A stretch of 12,456 nucleotides of DNA. Source: JAEUMD01 sp050250815 (lineage in GTDB: Bacteria; Pseudomonadota; Alphaproteobacteria; Rhizobiales; Hyphomicrobiaceae). The notes below the pieces were generated by a model. That model worked only from the letters and a program-made list of their open reading frames with translations. It ran no database searches and was not told where the DNA came from. Location: assembly GCA_050250815.1 (NCBI GenBank), contig JBFWNY010000060.1, forward strand, positions 1 to 12,456, given 5' to 3'. A program made the position numbers and the translations under genes. Shown one piece after another: positions 7,039 through 12,160 of this stretch (positions within the stretch are counted from its first letter, which is position 1; each line of letters starts with the position of its first letter).

Positions 7039-8562
7039 GTGGAGCACGAGGCCAGAGAGACGTTTCGCACGCCGGAGCAATCCGCGCCGCCGCCGCCGGC
7101 GCGCGGCTCCGTGCGCAACGTCATTGACGCTTCGCGCCGCGGCTGGCTGAAGCTCAGGCTGCCGGCCAAGCTGCTGCTGCTGACGTCGCTGTTCGTCATG
7201 CTGGCGGAAATCCTTATCTTCGTGCCCTCGGTCGCAAACTATCGCGTGTCGTGGCTGTCGGACCGTCTGACGGCGGCCGAGATCGCCTCGCTCGCGGCCG
7301 AGGCGGTGCCGGGGGGCGCGGTGCCGCCCAAAGTGCGCGCCGAACTGTTGCGGACCGCACAGGTGAAGGCGGTCGCAATCCGCCGCGATGGCCGACGCCG
7401 GCTGGTGCTGTCAGCGGACGAGCCAATGGCGATCGATGCGCACTACGATCTGCGGCCGCGCGAGGACGGGCTGGTCGGCAGCGTTCTCAACCGTCTTTCG
7501 CTCATTGGCGATGCGTTCGCGACATTCGCCTATGGCGACAGGCGCACGATCCGCGTCACGGGGGCAGTCGGCGCGGATCCGGCTGACTTCATCGAGATCG
7601 TCATACCCGAGTGGCCATTGAAGAAGGTGATGGTGCGCTATGGGCTCAACATTCTGGCCCTGTCGATCATGATCTCGCTCATTACCGCCGCACTCGTCTA
7701 TCTGGCGCTGTCCTACCTGCTGGTGCAGCCCATGATGCGCATCACGCGCAACATGGTGCACTTCTCCGCCAATCCGGAAGACCCCGAGCGCATCATTGCG
7801 CCTTCGGCTCGCGCCGACGAGATCGGTATCGCCGAGCGTGAGCTCGCGCGCATGCAACGGCAGCTATCGCAGCTCTTCCTTCAGAAGAACCGTCTCGCCC
7901 AGCTCGGGCTCGCCGTCAGCAAGATCAACCACGACTTGCGCAACATGCTGGCTAACGCACAGCTCATCTCCGATCGTCTGACCGCGATCGACGACCCGAC
8001 CGTGCAGCGCTTTGCGCCCAAGCTCATCGCTTCGCTCGACCGCGCCATCAACTTCTGCAACGACTCGCTGAAGTTCGGCCGCACGGAGGAGGCAGCACCT
8101 CGGCGCGAGCTGATGCGCCTGCGTCCTCTGATCGAGGAGGTGGGCGATGGCCTCGGTCTGCCGCGCGAGGGCGTCGCCGCCTGGCGCATCGACGTCGACG
8201 AGGTGTTGCGCATCGACGCCGATCGCGAGCACCTGTTCCGCGTGTTGAGCAACCTCGTGCGCAACGCACTGCAGGCGATCGAGGGGCAGGACGAAAGGAC
8301 GCGTGAAGGTCTTGTCCAGGTGCGCGCATGGCGCGACGGGCGCAAGGTCTGGGTAGAGGTGCGGGACGACGGACCGGGCGTGCCGGCGCGCGCCCGCGAG
8401 CATCTGTTCAAAGCCTTCCAGGGCGGCGCGCGCAAGGGCGGCACGGGCCTGGGGCTCGCGATCGCGGCGGAACTCACAGCCGCGCACGGCGGCAAGCTCC
8501 GGCTGCTCGACACGGAAACGGGAGCGGCCTTCCTGATCGAGCTGCCCGACCGCGCTGTGTAA
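7039..8562 (+). CDS. Transmembrane sensor histidine kinase with HAMP domain
   Basis: 507-residue two-component sensor kinase. A Pro-rich cytoplasmic N-terminus is followed by a membrane segment at about 42-65. A periplasmic sensor region (about 66-198) precedes a second membrane segment (about 201-228), a HAMP-like linker (about 229-281) and the dimerisation/phosphoacceptor helix with His298 in KINHDLRNML. The ATPase domain has an N box (SNLVRNALQAI, 404-414), D box DDGPGVP at 443-449 and G2 box GTGLGLAIA at 468-476. All catalytic boxes look intact, so it should be active. The H box HDLRN is not the common HELRTP form. The start GTG 7039 is preceded by a GGGACGGA stretch, an acceptable Shine-Dalgarno. 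No response regulator lies next to it in the window, so it is an orphan here and its signal and partner cannot be told. Confidence 0.95.
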   Translation: MEHEARETFRTPEQSAPPPPARGSVRNVIDASRRGWLKLRLPAKLLLLTSLFVMLAEILIFVPSVANYRVSWLSDRLTAAEIASLAAEAVPGGAVPPKVRAELLRTAQVKAVAIRRDGRRRLVLSADEPMAIDAHYDLRPREDGLVGSVLNRLSLIGDAFATFAYGDRRTIRVTGAVGADPADFIEIVIPEWPLKKVMVRYGLNILALSIMISLITAALVYLALSYLLVQPMMRITRNMVHFSANPEDPERIIAPSARADEIGIAERELARMQRQLSQLFLQKNRLAQLGLAVSKINHDLRNMLANAQLISDRLTAIDDPTVQRFAPKLIASLDRAINFCNDSLKFGRTEEAAPRRELMRLRPLIEEVGDGLGLPREGVAAWRIDVDEVLRIDADREHLFRVLSNLVRNALQAIEGQDERTREGLVQVRAWRDGRKVWVEVRDDGPGVPARAREHLFKAFQGGARKGGTGLGLAIAAELTAAHGGKLRLLDTETGAAFLIELPDRAV

Positions 8563-8771
8563 GCATTTTGGACGCTATAGTGTCGTGCAAGGGCGCTGTA
8601 GGAGGGGCAGCCGGCGAGGGCCCGAATACCCGGATTTGGCCCCAGGCCGCGGGTCGGCGACAACGGGCTTGCGCCGGGCTCAGCGAGCGACTAGTAGTGT
8701 CGCCTCCCAACGGGCCCCGCCTTGCGACGGCCCGGCAGGCGCTCGCGCTTGGCTGCGCGAACGCCCGGCAA
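8563..8771. other. GC-rich spacer before tRNA-Arg
   Basis: No gene is supported here. A TATAGT at 8576-8581 resembles a -10 element but has no good -35. The rest is GC-rich with several short self-complementary stretches. It presumably contains the tRNA promoter, which I cannot pinpoint. Confidence 0.4.
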
Positions 8772-8848
8772 GCGCCCGTAGCTCAGCTGGATAGAGCACC
8801 AGACTACGAATCTGGGGGTCAGAGGTTCGAATCCTTTCGGGCGCGCCA
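8772..8848 (+). tRNA. tRNA-Arg (anticodon ACG)
   Basis: 77-nt cloverleaf including an encoded CCA. Acceptor stem GCGCCCG (8772-8778) pairs with CGGGCGC (8838-8844), then discriminator G and CCA (8846-8848). The D arm is GCTC/GAGC. The anticodon stem CCAGA/TCTGG carries loop CTACGAA, giving anticodon ACG for CGN arginine codons. The T arm has the TTCGAAT loop with one G-T pair in its stem. The sequence changes character directly after it, so its 3' half is the likely attachment site of the element to the right. Confidence 0.99.
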
Positions 8849-8892
8849 TGATTTCAATGACTTAGAGAGTGTTCTCCGTTCTACGAATTTTG

Positions 8893-8914
8893 CCGTGGAC
8901 GCACCGTGGACGCA
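8893..8914. repeat. Tandem 11-bp repeat, possible integrase arm sites
   Basis: The unit CCGTGGACGCA occurs twice with no gap (8893-8903 and 8904-8914), 45 bases beyond the tRNA 3' end. Tyrosine integrases bind short direct repeats (arm-type sites) at this sort of distance from the crossover site, so a role in integration or excision is a reasonable inference. No integrase gene is in the window. Confidence 0.45.
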
Positions 8915-8970
8915 GATCTTCGTGTGTCGGCATGATGCCCACGATGAACTGAAGTTGTGATCGAACCCAC

Positions 8971-10018
8971 TGCAAAGTTTGCGGCTCCGCAAACCTGCGA
9001 ACTGAAGGCGCAACTTTCTTGGCAGCACCGCGACCGAATCGGTCATTCGTGGTTGCAGCCATGGAAAACAAATCGCTCGGAGCAGAAGAGCGGCTCGCCA
9101 TCCTCTGCGAAGCCGACCAAGGCGGAAGCGTCAGCGAAGTCTGCGCGCGCCACAGTATAAGCCGCCCGTTGTTCTATCGCTGGAAGCGCCGATATGCGAC
9201 TAGCGGACTGCGAGGTCTTAGTGACGCTCCGCCGATCGCACGGTCTCATCCGCTCACGTTGAGCGAAGCAACTCAAGACCATATCGTTGCGCTGGCTCTC
9301 AACCAGCCGGATGCCAGCATACGGAAAATCGCTCGTCTCGGTCGGCCGGACGGCGAGCCGATTTCCACACCTACCGTTGCTAAGGTGCTGCACGCTGCAG
9401 GGCTCGCCACGCGACATGATCGTTGGACGAAACTAGAAGATCTCGTCGAGCTCGGCGCGTCAGTCACATCCGAGCAACGGTCTTTCCTCAGGGCGATGAA
9501 CCCCAATTACAAAGATCGTGATGACGTTCCAAATCAGCCCGGCACGACTTGCATTGCCGGCATCATTAATACACTGCCATCGGGGAGCATTCACACGATC
9601 CGCATTGTTGCGGTCATTGACTCTTTCAGTTGTTTTGCCTTTGCGAGAGAGTATTCTCCCTACAACGAAGAAGAGACCGCCGAGCGCATTCTTCGCGAAG
9701 CATATAATTATTTTCGCGAACATGGGGTGTCCTGTGAACGATACATCATCCAAAAGCACCGGGCGCTTCGCGAGCTAGAGCAGTACCGCGAAGTGCAGTC
9801 TATCCAGCATAGCGGTTACATTGAGCGCTTCCGCAGCCACTTTCGTGGAACGCTGATCAAATGGCCGGCACAACATGCCTTGGAAGATCAGCTCTCGATC
9901 TGGCTGAAGATCTACAATTCCACGCCGCTCGCGGGGTTTCCGACATTCGGTCAGCGCCCGATTGACATTCTGACGAAGCACTTTGTGTAAACAAAGGTCG
10001 CTTACAATTAACTTTGCA
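8971..10018. mobile_element. Possible insertion-sequence remnant around the transposase-like gene
   Basis: The nine bases TGCAAAGTT (8971-8979) recur inverted as AACTTTGCA at 10010-10018, bracketing the transposase-like gene with margins of 81 and 19 bases. The left copy overlaps a hairpin GTTTGCGG/CCGCAAAC (8977-8994). Matching stops after nine bases and I see no target-site duplication. These may be eroded terminal repeats or a coincidence. Confidence 0.3.
9061..9990 (+). CDS. Transposase-like (IS481/rve-type) protein lacking catalytic Asp residues
   Basis: 309-residue protein resembling IS481-type transposases. An N-terminal helix-turn-helix (about 7-45, ending SISRPLFYRWKRRY) and a second HTH region (about 70-115) precede a degenerate integrase core (about 160-305). 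The core fold is recognisable: IVAVIDSFSCFAFA (182-195), then SGYIERFRSHF at 251-261 with Glu255 in the place of the catalytic Glu, and the closing WLKIYNSTPLAGF. Both aspartates are missing. The QD of the first motif reads AG near 166-167, and the usual TDNG motif reads IQKH at 230-233. About 20 residues between that point and the Glu are also absent. It should be unable to cut DNA, yet the frame is intact. The ATG at 9061 has no clear Shine-Dalgarno; TTG 9019 is an alternative. Base composition is clearly lower in G/C than the chromosomal genes. Confidence 0.82.
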   Translation: MENKSLGAEERLAILCEADQGGSVSEVCARHSISRPLFYRWKRRYATSGLRGLSDAPPIARSHPLTLSEATQDHIVALALNQPDASIRKIARLGRPDGEPISTPTVAKVLHAAGLATRHDRWTKLEDLVELGASVTSEQRSFLRAMNPNYKDRDDVPNQPGTTCIAGIINTLPSGSIHTIRIVAVIDSFSCFAFAREYSPYNEEETAERILREAYNYFREHGVSCERYIIQKHRALRELEQYREVQSIQHSGYIERFRSHFRGTLIKWPAQHALEDQLSIWLKIYNSTPLAGFPTFGQRPIDILTKHFV

Positions 10019-10157
10019 TGAAATTAATTTGTTTTGATCATCATAACTGGGTGGCCGACGGGTTTTATTGCGTAGCGATCTCCCCCCAACGCCTCAAAGG
10101 ACATTCGAAACTCTAGCGATGACGGCACGTCCCCCGCGTGCCGCAAGGAGCCCCCTT

Positions 10158-10409
10158 ATGCCTGACGACCCTCCGCGTCACCTCATCATCATCAATGCGA
10201 AGCTGTTGCGTAGAATGGTGCCTTACACCCTGACCCATATCCGCCGGCTGGAGTTGGCGGGACGCTTTCCGAAGCGTGTGCCGCTCGGCGCGAACCGAGT
10301 CGGCTGGATGCTTGTCGAAGTCGAAGCGTGGATCGAAGCGCGAAAATCCGCTCGCGTTGAGACGAAGCCGAATAGCGATCAGTACGATCTCGGTTTCGAC
10401 CCGGTCTAA
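10158..10409 (+). CDS. AlpA-family DNA-binding protein (putative excisionase/regulator)
   Basis: 83-residue MerR-like winged helix-turn-helix protein of the AlpA type. The family pattern is clear in LLRRMVPYTLTHIRRLELAG (residues about 15-34), then RFPKRVPLGANRVGWMLVEV and EAWIEAR at about 56-62. AlpA proteins act as excisionases (recombination directionality factors) or activators of integrase genes on prophages and integrative elements. The ATG at 10158 is preceded by AAGGAG seven bases upstream, much better than the more upstream in-frame starts. The gene sits between the tRNA-linked repeats and a plasmid-type replication module, which suits control of excision. The tail after residue 65 is poorly conserved in character. 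Confidence 0.88.
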   Translation: MPDDPPRHLIIINAKLLRRMVPYTLTHIRRLELAGRFPKRVPLGANRVGWMLVEVEAWIEARKSARVETKPNSDQYDLGFDPV

Positions 10410-10418
10410 CTCTCACCG

Positions 10419-10442
10419 CCTCGCGCCGATCGCGGCGCGGGG
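10419..10442 (+). terminator. Stem-loop between alpA-like gene and small ORF
   Basis: A 10-bp stem, CCTCGCGCCG (10419-10428) against CGGCGCGGGG (10433-10442) with one T-G pair, and loop ATCG, begins ten bases after the alpA-like stop. No T tract follows. It could end the transcript or act as a partial attenuator for the next small gene. Confidence 0.45.
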
Positions 10443-10504
10443 GCACTCACCCCTTGTCCTCGTCTTAGCCATCCGGTGCCCCCCTCGCCGGTAAAGGAGA
10501 CCCT

Positions 10505-10699
10505 ATGCCCTCATCACTTGAGCACTTCACCCTTGACGACCTGACAACGCTTTTCGTGAGCGTTGCCGCATCGCCGGAAGCAGCGACGCTTTTCGAAGAA
10601 CTGAGCTGGCTGCGAATGACCATTCAAGCCGTCATGTTCGTGCATCGTCATTGCGGCGCGTATTTGCAGATCCCGTTTGCGCCTCACATGCACAGGTAG
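10505..10699 (+). CDS. Small hypothetical protein
   Basis: 64-residue protein that I do not recognise. The N-terminal half is acidic and looks helical (LEHFTLDDLTTLFVSVAASP); the C-terminal half contains RMTIQAVMFVHRHCGAYL and a His-rich end (PHMHR). Support for translation is a strong Shine-Dalgarno (AAAGGAGA, 10493-10500) five bases before the ATG. It follows the alpA-like gene by 95 bases on the same strand and may be co-transcribed with it, unless the intervening stem-loop stops transcription. The function is unknown, and it could be an element-specific accessory protein. Confidence 0.55.
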   Translation: MPSSLEHFTLDDLTTLFVSVAASPEAATLFEELSWLRMTIQAVMFVHRHCGAYLQIPFAPHMHR

Positions 10700-10714
10700 G
10701 TTGTTGGGCGGGGC

Positions 10715-10738
10715 CCGAATGGGCCCGGCCCAATTCGG
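10715..10738. terminator. Hairpin between convergent genes
   Basis: A stem pairing CCGAAT-GGGCC with GGCCC-AATTCGG, with one bulged A and a very tight loop, sits between the small plus-strand gene (stop at 10699) and the minus-strand replication pseudogene (stop at 10782). The position suits a bidirectional terminator; there is no T tract. Confidence 0.45.
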
Positions 10739-10781
10739 CTAGTCCCGCGTTCCCCAAAAATGCACTTGGAACTTTGGCAGG

Positions 10782-11405
10782 TCAGCCTTGCGATCCGGCC
10801 TCAACAGATTGTCCGTCCGGTTCGGGTAGCCCTAGCGCCCCCTGCTCCGGCGGCGCGTTCCTGAGCTTGTAGCCCTTCACGAAGGCAAGTCTGTCGCCGT
10901 TGAACATGAAGCGGATGTTCACAAAGAACGTGCCGTCATACGGCGAGCGGAACAGGAATTCTTTTTCCAGCAGCTCGCGCAAGCCCCTTCAAAATGTCGC
11001 CGGAGCGAGCGCGCTCTCGTCCTGACTGAGATTGACGGTGTCCCTGCCCGGCGCTTCCCTTAGCGCCGAGTAGACGATCTCGAACACGGCGAGACCCGCC
11101 TTCGACAGACCCGATGCTTGTTTGAGACCAGCCAAGTAGAGCTTCACGAAGCGCTCCTTGTCGACTTCCTCGAACTCATAGGCGAAAGCTGCGCCGCGCC
11201 CGAGAATTTCCCCGGTGCCGTTATCGACCACGAAACCCTTGTGGGTATCGCCGATCTGCACGCGCTTTGCCTTGGCGATCTCGTTGGTATCGGGCACGCT
11301 TGGATTGGTCCGGTACACGGGAATGCCGTGCTTCTCACGGATCGCGCCGGGCCTTTGTTCGATTTTGTTCAATTTTGCCCCCTTTAATTGGATAATTATG
11401 AACAT
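10782..11405 (-). pseudogene. RepL-like plasmid replication initiator, interrupted by in-frame TGA
   Basis: The reading frame is continuous over 207 codons except for a TGA at 10989-10991 (codon 139). The part before it has GFVVDNGTGEILGRG (57-71) and RFVKLYLAGLKQASGLSKAG (85-104). The part after it has RGLRELLEKEFLFRS and GTFFVNIRFMFNGDRLAFVK. The order (tail with DxGTGE, FVK.YL helix, winged helix, G-F-VN wing, F-GD end) resembles RepL-type plasmid replication proteins. I infer this from pattern, not from a search. The TGA falls inside the probable recognition helix (ATF-stop-RGLRELL), so the first product alone should not bind DNA normally. The start may be ATG 11405 or, better, TTG 11372 with AAAGGGGG just upstream. 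Both halves keep sensible protein sequence, so the mutation is probably recent, or the stop is read through. Confidence 0.68.
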
Positions 11406-11420
11406 GAGTGTGATTTAATC

Positions 11421-11449
11421 TGCTCAATTAGCAATACCTTTTTTGAGCA
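11421..11449. promoter_or_regulatory. Inverted repeat upstream of rep-like gene (operator or origin site)
   Basis: Perfect 7-base arms TGCTCAA (11421-11427) and TTGAGCA (11443-11449), 22 bases centre to centre, about two helical turns. It lies 16 bases upstream of the rep-like frame in AT-rich DNA. The spacing suits a dimeric DNA-binding protein acting as operator or origin-binding site; the binder is unknown. Confidence 0.45.
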
Positions 11450-11464
11450 AATAAAACCCGAAAC

Positions 11465-11491
11465 TGATTCTTTTGAATCAAAAATTGATTC
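11465..11491. repeat. Repeated GATTC boxes in AT-rich DNA
   Basis: TGATTC (11465-11470) and GAATCA (11475-11480) form a 6-bp inverted repeat around TTTT, followed by a third copy TTGATTC at 11485-11491. The stretch is strikingly AT-rich for this genome and could be a melting region or binding sites of a replication origin. Confidence 0.4.
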
Positions 11492-11514
11492 CACGCCCCG
11501 GCAATTCTGCGGCT

Positions 11515-11544
11515 TTGCGGTTATTTCCTTCTTATAAATATAAT
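11515..11544 (+). promoter_or_regulatory. Strong plus-strand promoter in the control region
   Basis: TTGCGG (11515-11520; four of six bases of -35) and a perfect TATAAT (11539-11544) are separated by 18 bases. Transcription should start near 11551, away from the rep-like gene, and enter a highly structured non-coding sequence. Confidence 0.6.
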
Positions 11545-11550
11545 AAGGGC

Positions 11551-11633
11551 CGAACCGGCCGGGCATCGAGCCGTAGCGGTAGCGCGACGCGAAAGCCCCT
11601 CACGGGTAGCGAAAGCGTCGCGCGGACTGCTAG
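11551..11633 (+). ncRNA. Candidate structured small RNA
   Basis: Downstream of the perfect -10, the sequence folds into a long hairpin. TAGCGGT (11574-11580) pairs with ACTGCTA (11626-11632), allowing one G-U pair. After a small internal loop, GCGCGACGC (11582-11590) pairs perfectly with GCGTCGCGC (11615-11623). The apical part has CCC/GGG pairing and two copies of GCGAAAGC (11589-11596 and 11609-11616). A smaller hairpin GGCCG-AAC-CGGCC (11548-11560) lies at the predicted 5' end. No open frame or ribosome-binding site explains it. It may be a regulatory RNA of the replicon, but no known family is recognised and the 3' end is not defined. Confidence 0.35.
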
Positions 11634-11907
11634 AACATGGACCCATGGCAAGAGCCGTTCGTGACCGGCTACGACACGGCAGCGCCAAGGCCGCAATTTG
11701 CTCGGCGGGTGGTTACGTGGCCAACATCGCGCCACAAGCCGATGCCATCACGTACAGTGAGAGCGGCAAAGCATGTTAGTTCGGGCATATTGCGGTCTGG
11801 GGCACGCTTCAGCGCGGCCCAGTGCTCTGGACCCACCAAAAACCATGGACTGATGCGCGAAGGTTTGTCGCCGCGCGTCGCCATCGGGCCTAGCCGCCCC
11901 TTCCCCA

Positions 11908-11954
11908 GCTTCAAGGCCAAGACGAGCGATCGCAAGCGCGATCGGCCTTGAAGC
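11908..11954. repeat. 47-base compound hairpin
   Basis: Perfect 11-base arms GCTTCAAGGCC (11908-11918) and GGCCTTGAAGC (11944-11954) enclose a nested 6-bp stem GATCGC-AAGC-GCGATC (11928-11943). A 9-base one-sided bulge is left on the 5' side. Such structures occur at transfer origins, single-strand origins, recombination sites and terminators; the sequence alone does not decide between them. Confidence 0.6.
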
Positions 11955-12042
11955 CGTGGCCCCTTGGTCGTCTCAGCCGGCCCGGCGACGGCGGCTCCGA
12001 AAACCATGGGCGCGAGAACACCCCCTTTATCCATGACAGACC

Positions 12043-12160
12043 TACGGTGCCACGTACTTGCGGAAATTGCGTAACTACGTCATTGCGTAACCGCGATGTT
12101 CCGGCTGTACGCAAATACGGTTCTGCGAAATCCCGTAGATGCGAAACTACGGTCTTACGG
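12043..12160. repeat. Iteron-like array next to the RHH gene
   Basis: Four 13-base direct repeats fit TGCGWAAYYVCGN: starts at 12068, 12084, 12124 and 12140, in two pairs each exactly 16 bases apart. A related half unit (TGCGGAAA, 12059) and an inverted TACGCAAA (12108-12115) lie among them. TACGG or CCGTA boxes recur at 12043, 12116, 12134, 12148 and 12156, the last overlapping the RHH stop codon. This looks like binding sites for a replication initiator or a partition (centromere) site for the RHH protein. Confidence 0.6.

Larger units (their letters stand above)
11406..12154. other. Gene-poor replication/partition control region
   Basis: About 750 bases between the rep-like gene and the RHH gene without a convincing protein gene. 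In order it holds: AT-rich DNA with inverted repeats (11406-11491), a strong plus-strand promoter (11515-11544), a folded RNA (about 11551-11633), about 270 bases with only weak open frames, a 47-base compound hairpin (11908-11954), and iteron-like repeats (12043-12160). The two longest weak frames are 11637-11951 on plus and 11669-12034 on minus; neither has a good ribosome-binding site or a recognisable motif. The whole resembles an origin and centromere region. Confidence 0.5.

Noticed and set aside
8328..8960. Plus-strand frame from the kinase end through the tRNA
   Set aside because: Runs through a perfect tRNA and overlaps the kinase in another frame; no protein features.
8819..9101. 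Minus-strand open frames across the tRNA, one ending in RARKDSNL
   Set aside because: The RKDSNL tail is the familiar artefact of translating the reverse strand of a tRNA T arm; the rest has no motif or ribosome-binding site.
11388..11396. DnaA-box-like TTATCCAAT on the minus strand near the rep-like start
   Set aside because: Two mismatches to TTATCCACA in an AT-rich stretch; too weak to call.
11637..11951. Plus-strand frames of 104 codons, and of 44 codons starting near 11643, downstream of the strong promoter
   Set aside because: No Shine-Dalgarno sequence, no motif and atypical composition. The promoter is better explained by a structured RNA, although a small peptide cannot be excluded.
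11669..12034. Minus-strand frame of 121 codons in the control region
   Set aside because: The stretch with WFLVGPEHWAALKRAP looks slightly protein-like, but there is no ribosome-binding site or family, codon bias is mixed, and it overlaps the hairpin at 11908-11954. I could not support it as a gene.
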